From Chitinophaga sp. (GTDB lineage Bacteria; Bacteroidota; Bacteroidia; Chitinophagales; Chitinophagaceae), in the NCBI RefSeq assembly GCF_019236475.1, contig NZ_JAFAIX010000013.1, positions 1-64,000 on the forward strand: a stretch of 64,000 nucleotides of DNA. Direction: 5' to 3'. The position numbers and the translations under genes were made by a program. Each line of letters begins with the position of its first letter. Positions within the stretch are counted from its first letter, which is position 1. A model generated the notes under the pieces. That model made no database searches and was not told the DNA's origin. It was given only the letters and a program-made list of their open reading frames with translations. Positions 24,819 through 33,603 of the stretch are shown here, piece after piece.

Positions 24819-27089
24819 ATGGTGTTTGATATTGACATGATTAAAGGAGTGTATGCGGCCTTACCGGGTAAGGTGGAAGCGACCCGGAAGATGTTAGGTC
24901 GTCCGCTCACTCTGGCCGAAAAGATTTTATACGCACACCTTTTTGCACCAACTGCTACTCCTTACGAAAGAGGCAAATCTTACGTTGAATTTGCACCTGA
25001 CCGTGTTGCGATGCAGGATGCAACGGCCCAGATGGCGTTGCTTCAGTTCATGACCTGTGGTCGTGACAAAGTTGCGGTTCCTTCTACTGTACACTGTGAT
25101 CACCTCATACAAGCTGAAAATGGCGCTGCAAAAGATCTCGCAGCAGCTAACAATACCAACAAAGAAGTTTACGACTTCCTGTCTTCTATCTCCGACAAAT
25201 ACGGCATTGGTTTCTGGAAACCAGGTGCAGGTATCATTCACCAGGTAGTACTGGAAAACTACGCATTCCCTGGTGGTATGATGATCGGTACCGATTCTCA
25301 CACGCCAAACGCTGGTGGTCTGGGTATGATCGCTATTGGTGTGGGTGGTGCTGACGCCGTAGACGTTATGGCGGGTCTGCCTTGGGAGCTCAAAATGCCT
25401 AAACTCATCGGTGTAAAACTGACCGGTAAAATGAGTGGCTGGACTTCTGCAAAAGATATCATTCTGAAAGTAGCAGGTATCCTCACTGTAAAAGGTGGTA
25501 CTGGCTGCATCGTTGAATACTTCGGCGAAGGTGCTGACAGCTTTAGCGCTACAGGTAAAGCAACTATCTGTAACATGGGTGCTGAAATCGGTGCTACTTG
25601 CTCTCTGTTTGCGTACGACACCAAAATGGCGGAGTACCTGAAAATGACTAGCAGAGCAGATGTAGCTGCACTGGCTGATGGCGTTAAAGAACATCTGCGC
25701 CCAGATGCTGAAGTGTATGCTTCTCCTGAAAAATACTACGATCAAGTAATCGAAATCAACCTGGATGAGCTGGAACCATATGTAAATGGTCCTTTCACTC
25801 CAGATCTGGCATGGCCTATTTCTAAATTCGCTCAGGCAGTTAAAGAAAACAACTGGCCAGAGAAACTGGAAGTTGCCCTGATCGGTTCTTGCACCAACTC
25901 TTCTTACGAAGACATCTCCCGTTCTGCATCCCTGGCTAAACAAGCCATCGACAAAGGACTGGATATGAAATCTGAATATACTATCACTCCTGGTTCTGAA
26001 TTGGTACGCTACACTATCGAAAGAGATGGTCTGCTGAATACCTTCGAACAAGTAGGTGGTGTTGTACTGGCTAACGCTTGCGGACCTTGCATTGGTCAAT
26101 GGGCTCGTCATATCGATGATCCAAACCGCAAAAACTCCATCATCACTTCATTCAACCGTAACTTCGCGAAAAGAAACGACGGTCTGGCTTCTACCCATGC
26201 TTTCGTTGCTTCTCCTGAAATCGTTACTGCACTGGCCATCGCTGGTAGCCTGACTTTCAACCCACTGACCGACACCCTGAAAAACAAAAACGGGGAAGAG
26301 GTGAAACTGGATGAACCTGTAGGTTTTGAACTGCCTGTTAAAGGCTTCGCAGTTGAAGATGCTGGTTACCAAGCTCCTGCCGCTGACGGTAGCAAAGTAC
26401 AAGTAATCGTATCTCCTGATTCTCAGCGTCTGCAGCTCCTGGCTCCATTCGCAGCTTGGGAAGGTACTGATCTGAAAGGTCTGAAACTCCTGATCAAAGC
26501 AAAAGGTAAATGTACTACTGACCACATCTCTATGGCTGGTCCATGGTTGAAATTCCGCGGTCACCTGGATAACATTTCCAACAACATGCTGATCGGCGCA
26601 GTAAACGCATTCAACGACAAAACTGATACCGTTAAAAACGAACTGACTGGTGAATACGGTGCAGTTCCAGCTACCATGCGCGCTTACAAAGCTGCTGGTC
26701 TGGGTGCAGTTGTTGTTGGTGACGAAAACTATGGGGAAGGTTCTAGCCGCGAACACGCAGCAATGGAACCACGTCACCTGGGCGTTCGTGCAATCCTGGT
26801 GAAATCTTTCGCCCGTATCCACGAAACCAACTTGAAAAAACAAGGTATGCTGGGTCTGACTTTTGCTAATAAAGAAGACTATGATAAAGTTCAGGAAGAT
26901 GACAACATCGATATCCTGGGCCTGACTAGCTTCGCTCCTGGCAAACAACTGACCGTTGTACTGAATCACAAAGATGGTAGCAAAGACGAATTTGCTGTAA
27001 ACCATACTTACAACGAACAACAAATCGAGTGGTTTAAAGCTGGTGGCGCTCTGAACGTAATCCGTGCAGAGTTTGCAAAGAAAGCGTAA
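24819..27089 (+). CDS. Aconitate hydratase
   Basis: Cytosolic [4Fe-4S] TCA-cycle enzyme interconverting citrate and isocitrate. 756 residues, the size of the mitochondrial-type aconitases found in Bacteroidota. Cluster ligands: Cys in IGSCTNSSYED and the pair in NACGPCIGQW. Other family blocks are GGMMIGTDSHTPNAGGLG, FNRNFAKRNDG and, in the C-terminal swivel domain, GDENYGEGSSREHAAMEPRHLG with catalytic Ser/Arg residues. Codon use is heavily biased (CTG, GGT, AAC), as in ahcY, pointing to high expression. Long antisense reading frames across it are by-products of this bias. Stand-alone with a promoter box and a strong terminator. Confidence 0.97.
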   Translation: MVFDIDMIKGVYAALPGKVEATRKMLGRPLTLAEKILYAHLFAPTATPYERGKSYVEFAPDRVAMQDATAQMALLQFMTCGRDKVAVPSTVHCDHLIQAENGAAKDLAAANNTNKEVYDFLSSISDKYGIGFWKPGAGIIHQVVLENYAFPGGMMIGTDSHTPNAGGLGMIAIGVGGADAVDVMAGLPWELKMPKLIGVKLTGKMSGWTSAKDIILKVAGILTVKGGTGCIVEYFGEGADSFSATGKATICNMGAEIGATCSLFAYDTKMAEYLKMTSRADVAALADGVKEHLRPDAEVYASPEKYYDQVIEINLDELEPYVNGPFTPDLAWPISKFAQAVKENNWPEKLEVALIGSCTNSSYEDISRSASLAKQAIDKGLDMKSEYTITPGSELVRYTIERDGLLNTFEQVGGVVLANACGPCIGQWARHIDDPNRKNSIITSFNRNFAKRNDGLASTHAFVASPEIVTALAIAGSLTFNPLTDTLKNKNGEEVKLDEPVGFELPVKGFAVEDAGYQAPAADGSKVQVIVSPDSQRLQLLAPFAAWEGTDLKGLKLLIKAKGKCTTDHISMAGPWLKFRGHLDNISNNMLIGAVNAFNDKTDTVKNELTGEYGAVPATMRAYKAAGLGAVVVGDENYGEGSSREHAAMEPRHLGVRAILVKSFARIHETNLKKQGMLGLTFANKEDYDKVQEDDNIDILGLTSFAPGKQLTVVLNHKDGSKDEFAVNHTYNEQQIEWFKAGGALNVIRAEFAKKA

Positions 27090-27113
27090 GCACCATTTGA
27101 ATGGAAATAAATG

Positions 27114-27144
27114 AAAACGGACAGCAATTGCTGTCCGTTTTTTT
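27114..27144 (+). terminator. Intrinsic terminator after aconitase
   Basis: AAAACGGACAGCAA and TTGCTGTCCGTTTT form a perfect palindrome (27114-27141) followed by more T, usable on both strands and placed between two convergent genes. Confidence 0.9.
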
Positions 27145-27161
27145 ATGGAGGTAAACTCCAG

Positions 27162-28820
27162 TTATAACTTCACCCAGGCAATATGGGCTTCTCTCTGACT
27201 ACCTTTTCGTTCTACCATCAACGTTACAAATGAGGAATCTCCTGCCCCTCGGGTAATCATGTCTATCCTGCTGTATTGGGCAATATGTTCCCCTTCCGGA
27301 TCACCAAAAAGATACATACGCTGTACTTTTTCCCCGTCGAACCAGGCTAGCACTGTGTTGGCTGGTTTCAATGATTGCAATAACCGCTTTTTCCGGTGAT
27401 CCTCGGTTTTGCGATTGATGTTTATTGGATAGTCGTTGTAAACGATATAAGACTTATCATTTGCTTCCAAATAATCATAAGAGCAATAATTATCATTGTA
27501 TACACCCGCTAAGTGCACCGCTGGGTAGTAATTCCAAGCAATTTCCGGCCTTCTGTAAATGAGATATGGGTTGATCCAATGATGGGTGTGTTGCGATTTT
27601 GCAATGGCATAACTGCCTGGTAATTCCTTCCCTTCTGCGTTTACCCGGAATATGCCTATATCTCCAAACGTGGTACTACCGGCACCAGAAAACTCAACGC
27701 CTTCGTCCAGCCTAGCCGAAGTATCCTTACTGATATGCAACTCTTCCTGCATTACTGTAACGCTACCATCTTTATGCAGCCGGAAATCCTGTATGATTCC
27801 TCTATAAGGATCTCTGTACTTCAAGTTTGCTTTGGCATAGGTGGATAATGCCGGATGCGTGATAGATGCTTCTGGGCTTATCTCCATGGTGGTAGGATTA
27901 ACAGTATGCATTTTAAGTAACATTCCACCTTCTGCACTATTCATGACAGACTCCTGCCAGGGATTTCTGCCCCCTACCGCAGTCAACATATACAGCAACT
28001 GATTGGCTGGATTATATTTTATACCGATTAAAGGCTCTGCTAGGAGCTTCCCTAATTCAACATACTTTTCTGCGACAGTATCATGCTCCTTTGATATTCG
28101 AGTAATAAAAACCTTGCCGTGTGCCGGGAAGGAAATATTAATACCGAGCGTTGTTAGGAAGACATAATCCGCTCCATGCACATACATATCCTTTAAGCGT
28201 AAATATTTAAATTGTTGCTCAGGAGTGGTATAGGTTGCTTGATGAATAACATGATGATCAGGCGCATAATGGGTCACCTTGATCTGACCTTTGCCATAGT
28301 TTTCATTCAGGTTCAATGATGCTACTGCATAGTATCCTGAAGCTGGGTCTTTTTTCACACAATAATCAGGCATTCCTTTAATACCCAGTATCATTGGGGA
28401 TCTGGCCACATCGTCCACGATTTTTTCTTCGGCTAATTTTCCCGTTTTCCCATTAAATGTGAAACGATACAAGGTGGAAGATTTTCGTTGATACCGTACT
28501 AAGAACAATACCGCCTGGCCATTCATGTCATACATTCCTCTGAAGAAGACATTTTTAAGCCGGCTGGCATTAAAGCTGGAAATTTGGTTATTCACCGTGG
28601 ACACCACTTTATGCTCCGCATCATACACCGTGGTATTGATCCCGTTTTTAGGACTAAAGTGGAAAAACATTGTACTGCCGTTTTCCATTAGCAGGAGTTT
28701 ACATACTTCTTCGCCAGGATCCGCAAACCCGGCACTGAGGGCGATTTCCGGTTGTTGTGCTATTATTGTTCCATAAGATAATAGGATTCCAATCGCCGTG
28801 GTTAACATTTGCTTTATCAT
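27162..28820 (-). CDS. Hypothetical secreted protein (552 aa)
   Basis: Unrecognised. The N-terminus MIKQMLTTAIGILLSYGTIIAQQP is a signal peptide. The remainder is a soluble, beta-rich sequence with repeated strand-turn-strand segments (TMFFHFSPKNGI, LYRFTFNGKTGKL, YVFLTTLGINISF, YHLAGVYNDNYCSYDYLE), suggestive of a beta-propeller. No catalytic motif, lipobox or C-terminal sorting signal could be identified. It is monocistronic and convergent with aconitase; upstream is the divergent HD hydrolase. Periplasmic or outer-surface location is inferred from the signal peptide only. Confidence 0.65.
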   Translation of the reverse strand: MIKQMLTTAIGILLSYGTIIAQQPEIALSAGFADPGEEVCKLLLMENGSTMFFHFSPKNGINTTVYDAEHKVVSTVNNQISSFNASRLKNVFFRGMYDMNGQAVLFLVRYQRKSSTLYRFTFNGKTGKLAEEKIVDDVARSPMILGIKGMPDYCVKKDPASGYYAVASLNLNENYGKGQIKVTHYAPDHHVIHQATYTTPEQQFKYLRLKDMYVHGADYVFLTTLGINISFPAHGKVFITRISKEHDTVAEKYVELGKLLAEPLIGIKYNPANQLLYMLTAVGGRNPWQESVMNSAEGGMLLKMHTVNPTTMEISPEASITHPALSTYAKANLKYRDPYRGIIQDFRLHKDGSVTVMQEELHISKDTSARLDEGVEFSGAGSTTFGDIGIFRVNAEGKELPGSYAIAKSQHTHHWINPYLIYRRPEIAWNYYPAVHLAGVYNDNYCSYDYLEANDKSYIVYNDYPININRKTEDHRKKRLLQSLKPANTVLAWFDGEKVQRMYLFGDPEGEHIAQYSRIDMITRGAGDSSFVTLMVERKGSQREAHIAWVKL

Positions 28821-28886
28821 GAGGATGCTTTTTATCTGCTGTTTTCTAAGATCAAGGGTCTCAAATTTCCCGGAGGGAATAATGCT

Positions 28887-28894
28887 TACATTTG
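28887..28894 (+). promoter_or_regulatory. -7 box immediately before the HD hydrolase start
   Basis: TACATTTG fits TAnnTTTG exactly and ends only 6 nt before the ATG at 28901. Transcription from it would begin at or next to the start codon. Confidence 0.45.
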
Positions 28895-28900
28895 TTAATT

Positions 28901-29530
28901 ATGAAATCGTCTATTACAGCCTATCTCTGGACAGACTTATGTGAGAAATACACTTCAGATCAGACGCTTATTGCACAAACCCTTGCTGATCTCAGTCATC
29001 ACTACGCAGAAAGTGGTCGTTTTTATCATACGATGACGCATATACGCAACATGCTAAATAGTGCAGTCACACATGAGGCGCTCATCCGGGATAAAGATGC
29101 TTTTCTCTTTGCTATATTCTTTCATGATGTTATTTATGATGCCACGAGCAAAGACAATGAGGAGAAAAGTGCCGAAAAAGCCCTGTTTTTCCTGGAAAAG
29201 ATAGATTTTTGGGAAGAAGAAAGAAATCAGGTACAGGACCTGATCCTCGCTACCAAAACACATCCGGCCACAAACAGTGATGCAGACATGAACCTTTTCC
29301 TGGATTTGGACCTGGAAATATTGAGTGCTGAACCAGCAGTATACCAGGAATATGCGGCCAATATCCGCAAGGAATATGCGATGTTTCCGGATGAACTATA
29401 TCTTCCTGGCCGGAAAAAAGTGCTGTATCATTTCCTTGAGATGCCATTTATTTACCGTACAGAAATTTTCAGGAATGAGCGCGAACAACGTGCCAGAATT
29501 AATATCGAAAACGAAATTGCAACTTTATAA
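28901..29530 (+). CDS. HD-domain metal-dependent phosphohydrolase
   Basis: 209 residues from the ATG at 28901; an in-frame TTG at 28892 lies inside the -7 box and is unlikely to be used. HD-superfamily motifs: RFYHTMTHI (first His), IFFHDVIYD (HD pair) and LDLDLEIL (distal Asp). The order and the phrase HxMxHI-x-FFHDxxYD match the COG4339-type predicted phosphohydrolases, whose substrates are not established. It is cytosolic. The stop codon is 1 nt before the LOG-family gene, so the two form an operon and are probably translationally coupled. Confidence 0.85.
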   Translation: MKSSITAYLWTDLCEKYTSDQTLIAQTLADLSHHYAESGRFYHTMTHIRNMLNSAVTHEALIRDKDAFLFAIFFHDVIYDATSKDNEEKSAEKALFFLEKIDFWEEERNQVQDLILATKTHPATNSDADMNLFLDLDLEILSAEPAVYQEYAANIRKEYAMFPDELYLPGRKKVLYHFLEMPFIYRTEIFRNEREQRARINIENEIATL

Positions 29531-29531
29531 T

Positions 29532-30116
29532 ATGAAACGAATAGCGATTTATTGTGGTTCTAGTATGGGAAATGACAACATTTTCCGGGAACAGGCTATG
29601 CTCCTCGGCGCGACCCTCGCCCAAAAAGGAATCGGGCTAGTATATGGCGGCGCCAGAGTAGGACTGATGGGCGCTGTAGCAGATGGTGCACTCTCTGAAG
29701 GCGGCGAAGTAATTGGTGTTCTCCCTCACTTCCTGCAACAGAAAGAACTGGCACATGTGGGCCTCACAGAGCTGATCCTCACAGATACCATGCATGAACG
29801 TAAAGCGAAAATGAATGAACTCTGCGATGGTGCGATTGCTTTACCTGGCGGCTTCGGCACCATGGAAGAATTGTATGAAATGCTCACTTGGGGGCAACTA
29901 GGCCTGCACAACAAACCAGTTGGCCTGCTGAATACAAACGGCTTCTATGATGCATTGATTTCTTTAAGTGTGAATATGTCGGCCAATGGATTCCTCTCTG
30001 ATGCGAACCGGGAAATGCTGCTTCACAGCGCTGATATCCATCTATTGCTGGAAAAGATGCAGCAGTACAAGCCTTTGGAAGGTCCTAAGTGGATACCTTC
30101 CGCGAAGGAAAGTTGA
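29532..30116 (+). CDS. LOG-family nucleoside monophosphate phosphoribohydrolase
   Basis: 194 residues. Starts with RIAIYCGSSMG, contains YGGARVGLMGAVADGAL and the family signature MNELCDGAIALPGGFGTMEELYE (PGGxGTxxE). LOG proteins release the free base and ribose 5-phosphate from nucleotides such as AMP; in plants and some bacteria they activate cytokinins. The frame opens upstream inside the HD gene, but the ATG at 29532 aligns with the family N-terminus. The last 32 nt overlap the 3' end of the oppositely oriented DUF4421 gene. Confidence 0.92.
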   Translation: MKRIAIYCGSSMGNDNIFREQAMLLGATLAQKGIGLVYGGARVGLMGAVADGALSEGGEVIGVLPHFLQQKELAHVGLTELILTDTMHERKAKMNELCDGAIALPGGFGTMEELYEMLTWGQLGLHNKPVGLLNTNGFYDALISLSVNMSANGFLSDANREMLLHSADIHLLLEKMQQYKPLEGPKWIPSAKES

Positions 30117-31146
30117 TTTTGTGGCTAATCTTAAAACGCCTCACAATACTGAACCTTAAATTGCCTGCGCCAAAGGTCTGATAAGCATTTGGCAAAGGCA
30201 TTTCACTTCGGTTAGAGGTGCCAACATAGTGAACGCCTGCAAAGAAGTTGGCCGAGTTATATCCCAAAGCGGCACGGATGGTACTGTTGACCTGCCAACC
30301 GAAACTTCTGCTGATAGTACCATCTTCCAGGAATAACTTGGTACGGTTAATCCCCAATCCTCCTGTAACCGACAAGGATAAAAACCAGTGATGGCGATAT
30401 ACAAAAGTATAGGCATAGCCCGCATTGGCAGTAGTACTGATGATACTGGACTTATAATAGTGGAAATCGTGCAGGAATGCTGTATCAGTTAAGTTAAAAG
30501 GCACCAATGAAGAATCTCCTTTTACTTGTATGTGGAAAATATCGCCGCCTACGAGGAAGGAACCGGCACTTTTCTTTTGGTATTCATTCTGCAAATTCGG
30601 CGCGCGATAGGAGAATTTCTTGTCATTGAAGATATACTGCGCATTTAACCCTACTGCGGCATTGCGTATGTCGGGACGCTGTGGATGAGGGTTTTGGGCA
30701 GCATTATCATTTCCATATACCTTATCAGGGTTTGCGATATAAAAGCCTTTGTACGTTTGTCCGTAAAAATCTACTACCACCTTACGCAGATAAATGTGCG
30801 TTTGCAGGTCGAGGTATTTCGTCTTCCCATACTTATCATTATGCCTATTGATAAACGGGAAATTGAAACCCAGGTTAAGGCCAAGAAACTTGTAATTGGC
30901 TCCAAACCCAATATTCAAGGGCGAATTGGGCCGATAAAGAATATCTTTTTTTTGCCTGGCATCTACAATATCGTAGCGATTATACTTGCGTGATGCATAT
31001 ACCCTAGCTGTCAGTTCTTTCGTATAGTCTTCTACGTAAGCAGTGTCCGTATCTGTTTTGAGAAATCTCCAGAACGCATTTTGTCCGGCTGCGGGGATGA
31101 CAGCAGCGCAGATCAAAGAAGCTAACAGGAGTAATCGTTTAGTCAT
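30085..31146 (-). CDS. DUF4421 outer-membrane protein
   Basis: About 353 residues from the ATG at 31146; an ATG nine bases upstream would only add MTH. Signal peptide MTKRLLLLASLICAAVIPAAGQ. The body fits DUF4421: WRFLKTDTDTAYVEDYTKELTARVY near the N-terminus, NSPLNIGFGANYKFLGLNLGF, DFYGQTYKGFYI and a C-terminal half of barrel-like strands (VYRHHWFLSLSVTGGLGINRTKLF). Proteins of this family are predicted outer-membrane barrels of unknown function. It converges with, and overlaps by 32 nt, the LOG gene. Confidence 0.85.
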   Translation of the reverse strand: MTKRLLLLASLICAAVIPAAGQNAFWRFLKTDTDTAYVEDYTKELTARVYASRKYNRYDIVDARQKKDILYRPNSPLNIGFGANYKFLGLNLGFNFPFINRHNDKYGKTKYLDLQTHIYLRKVVVDFYGQTYKGFYIANPDKVYGNDNAAQNPHPQRPDIRNAAVGLNAQYIFNDKKFSYRAPNLQNEYQKKSAGSFLVGGDIFHIQVKGDSSLVPFNLTDTAFLHDFHYYKSSIISTTANAGYAYTFVYRHHWFLSLSVTGGLGINRTKLFLEDGTISRSFGWQVNSTIRAALGYNSANFFAGVHYVGTSNRSEMPLPNAYQTFGAGNLRFSIVRRFKISHKINFPSRKVST

Positions 31147-31233
31147 ATGCGTCATTCAGTTGGAGGGGCGCGGCAAAATACAAATTCCCCGTTCAATACC
31201 TTTAAAAAATAGCCAAATGATGGCTTTTTGTCG

Positions 31234-31725
31234 TTATTTGGGCAATTCTATAACTTCCAGTTCTTGAATACGACCTGCTTCCAATTGGAAACGGAGCAGC
31301 GTTTTTACTTTATGCCAACCCTGCTGGCCACAGGCTCCTGGGTTCATATGGAGTAATCCTAATGCTGGATCGGGCATTACTTTCAGGATATGCGAATGAC
31401 CGCAGATGAATAATTTGGATTGATGGGCTATCAGTTCCGCTTTAACGCCTGGCGCATATTTCCCTGGATAACCACCGATGTGGGTGATCATGACCTGCAC
31501 CCCTTCTAAGTTAAAATGCAAGGTTTCAGGGTAACGGACACGGATATCCTTGCCGTCAATATTTCCCCAAACGGCGCGGAAAGGTTTAAATGCTTCCAGT
31601 TGATCGGCAATCTTACTATCGCCGATATCGCCGGCATGCCATATTTCGTCGACCCCTTCAAAATAGGTGAATACCTGCGGATGCAGGTAGCTATGGGTGT
31701 CCGACATCAAGCCTATTTTTTTCAA
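31234..31725 (-). CDS. YfcE/MJ0936-type metallophosphodiesterase
   Basis: 163 residues. Metal ligands of the small calcineurin-like phosphodiesterases are complete: GLMSDTHSYL (DxH), WHAGDIGDSK (GD), AVWGNIDGKD (GNxD), VMITHIGG and LFICGHSHILK (GHSH), then LHMNPGACGQQ. Family members hydrolyse phosphodiesters in a Mn-dependent way; physiological substrates are mostly unknown. Cytosolic, apparently monocistronic, divergent from purU with only 45 nt between the start codons. Confidence 0.92.
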   Translation of the reverse strand: MKKIGLMSDTHSYLHPQVFTYFEGVDEIWHAGDIGDSKIADQLEAFKPFRAVWGNIDGKDIRVRYPETLHFNLEGVQVMITHIGGYPGKYAPGVKAELIAHQSKLFICGHSHILKVMPDPALGLLHMNPGACGQQGWHKVKTLLRFQLEAGRIQELEVIELPK

Positions 31726-31770
31726 TGATTTTTCTATATTTTGGGCGGGTAGACTTCAGATTGATACACA

Positions 31771-32634
31771 ATGGAACAACTTGATATCTCCCCAAAAACG
31801 GCCCGGTTATTAATTAGTTGCCCTGACAAGCCAGGAATTGTAGCCCGTGTTTCTCAATTTCTGTTCCAATCCGGTGCAAATATACTGGATGCCAGTCAAC
31901 ACAGCACAGATCCCGCTGAAGGTTTGTTTTTTATGCGCATGGAACTGGAAATCCAGGAGCAGCCTGGGTTCCATCAAGCATTTCAAGAGCAAGTGGCGGC
32001 GCCACTGGAAATGGAATGGCAAATTAGTTATTCCCATCATCGGAAGCGCATGGCCATCTTGGTGTCTGCTTACGATCATTGTTTGCTAGATCTGCTATGG
32101 CGCTGGCGTAGCGGGGAATTGCAAGTAGACATTCCATTGGTTATTTCCAATCATAACAGCCTGGAAAACGACTGTAAGCAACTCAGTATTCCATTTTATT
32201 ATCTGCCCGTAACTGCCGCCACTAAAGCAGAACAGGAGTTAGCCATCACCCAACTGCTAGAAGAAAATAACGTAGATTTTATGGTACTGGCCAGGTATAT
32301 GCAGATCTTGTCGCCCCAATTTGTCAGTTTATATCCACATCGTATCATTAATATTCATCATTCTTTCCTACCTGCATTTGCAGGGGCTAGGCCATACCAG
32401 CATGCTTATGACAGAGGTGTGAAACTGATTGGCGCCACTGCGCACTATGTGACGGATGAATTGGATGAAGGCCCTATCATTGAGCAGGATGTAGCCAGGG
32501 TTACCCATAAACATGCAGTTGCCGATCTGGTGATGTTGGGTAGGGATATTGAGAGACACGTGCTAACCCGTGCTGTAAAAGCACACATTGACGACAGAGT
32601 GATAGTAGTAGGCAATAAAACGATTGTCTTTTAA
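31771..32634 (+). CDS. purU: Formyltetrahydrofolate deformylase PurU
   Basis: Hydrolyses 10-formyl-tetrahydrofolate to formate and tetrahydrofolate, balancing one-carbon pools and supplying formate for purine synthesis. 287 residues. N-terminal ACT domain (LLISCPDKPGIVARVSQFLFQSGANILDASQHS), then the formyltransferase-like catalytic domain with MVLARYMQILS, INIHHSFLPAFAGARPY (catalytic Asn-His) and GATAHYVTDELDEGPIIEQD (catalytic Asp). The 3' end overlaps the convergent CHAD gene by 4 nt. Confidence 0.95.
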   Translation: MEQLDISPKTARLLISCPDKPGIVARVSQFLFQSGANILDASQHSTDPAEGLFFMRMELEIQEQPGFHQAFQEQVAAPLEMEWQISYSHHRKRMAILVSAYDHCLLDLLWRWRSGELQVDIPLVISNHNSLENDCKQLSIPFYYLPVTAATKAEQELAITQLLEENNVDFMVLARYMQILSPQFVSLYPHRIINIHHSFLPAFAGARPYQHAYDRGVKLIGATAHYVTDELDEGPIIEQDVARVTHKHAVADLVMLGRDIERHVLTRAVKAHIDDRVIVVGNKTIVF

Positions 32635-33458
32635 TCGAGTGATTTTTTATGGAGATACGCAGCACTCAGGGCCAATTCCTCCTGCGCATTTTGTCGGAGG
32701 GTTTTCAATAACCGCATGGCTTTCACGGGTACCGGCATACTTTCCTTTTTGGCTTTACGAATAGTGTCTTGCACGAAAAGGTGCAGCACGGTGAGGTCGT
32801 GCCAGCCACCGAGCAGTTCTCCTGCCCTTTTTGAGTAGGCTAACATCTGTTTGTAATGGGGTTCCGGTGGTAATATTGGTTGGAGAATGGTCAACTGATA
32901 AAAAACGGTTTTCATTTGTTTTCTGACCTCATGCCATGCAGCATGACCTGCACGCACATCAGGACTGGCAATCTCCCTATACTGACTGTCGATATATGCC
33001 AGCAATTCCTCCATCAACGTTTCTTCTCGTACTTTCTCCAGCTTCTGGCGAAACACGCCTGGCACTTCTTTCAGTGTTCCTGGTTTTAATCTTTTACTGG
33101 CAGTAGTCAGCAATTCAGCAGCCACTTCTTGGCGCTCTTGTAGCAAAAAATGCGCATACGAAAACCGCCATCCTTCCTGCTTTTCAATGGTAGTCAATGC
33201 ACGTGATTGTAATTGCGCATCCCTTGCAATACCAGCAATAGATTGCAATACCCGGAGTTTATTGAGATAACGACTATGCTTAAACGAAAGATGGGGAATA
33301 TTATCCGTCAGTGCGAAGAAGGCGCGGAGCTTCTTCACTCCTACCCGCTGTTCGTGTACTGCTGAGGCATTGCGGGGCTGTGTCAATAGCTTATCGTGTG
33401 CCGCAATGAGAGCGGTACATTCTGTTTGGAGATAATCGATTATAGTAGCCTTCACCAT
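32631..33458 (-). CDS. CHAD-domain protein
   Basis: 275 residues, all-helical. The CHAD motif VHEQRVGVKKLRAFFAL near residue 35 is followed by YLNKLRVLQSIAGIARDAQLQ and later HEVRKQMK and KRAGELLGGWHDLTVLHLF: regularly spaced His/Arg/Lys on helices that bind polyphosphate. CHAD proteins associate with polyphosphate granules. The frequently fused CYTH (triphosphatase) domain is absent and there is no ppk or ppx gene nearby. Convergent with purU, overlapping by 4 nt. Confidence 0.88.
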   Translation of the reverse strand: MVKATIIDYLQTECTALIAAHDKLLTQPRNASAVHEQRVGVKKLRAFFALTDNIPHLSFKHSRYLNKLRVLQSIAGIARDAQLQSRALTTIEKQEGWRFSYAHFLLQERQEVAAELLTTASKRLKPGTLKEVPGVFRQKLEKVREETLMEELLAYIDSQYREIASPDVRAGHAAWHEVRKQMKTVFYQLTILQPILPPEPHYKQMLAYSKRAGELLGGWHDLTVLHLFVQDTIRKAKKESMPVPVKAMRLLKTLRQNAQEELALSAAYLHKKSLD

Positions 33459-33504
33459 TGATTTGAAATGTAGATATATAAATCTTCGATGTCAATTTTT
33501 GGGG

Positions 33505-33535
33505 GCATCGTTCCGCGCTACGCGCGGAACGATGC
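33505..33535. repeat. GC-rich perfect palindrome
   Basis: GCATCGTTCCGCGC (33505-33518) and its exact complement (33522-33535) enclose TAC. On - it lies 68 nt beyond the hutG stop codon, where it could end or protect the hut transcript, though no T-tract follows; on + nothing upstream would use it. Confidence 0.5.
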
Positions 33536-33603
33536 TATTGGTGTTAATCTAAATCTTCTCCACAAGTGGAACGCTGCCACTGGTGCTAACATCGGTCTTA
33601 CTA

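Noticed and set aside
24927..26111. 394-codon frame antisense to aconitase
   Set aside because: Stop-free only because of the extreme codon bias of the aconitase gene; its composition is not protein-like.
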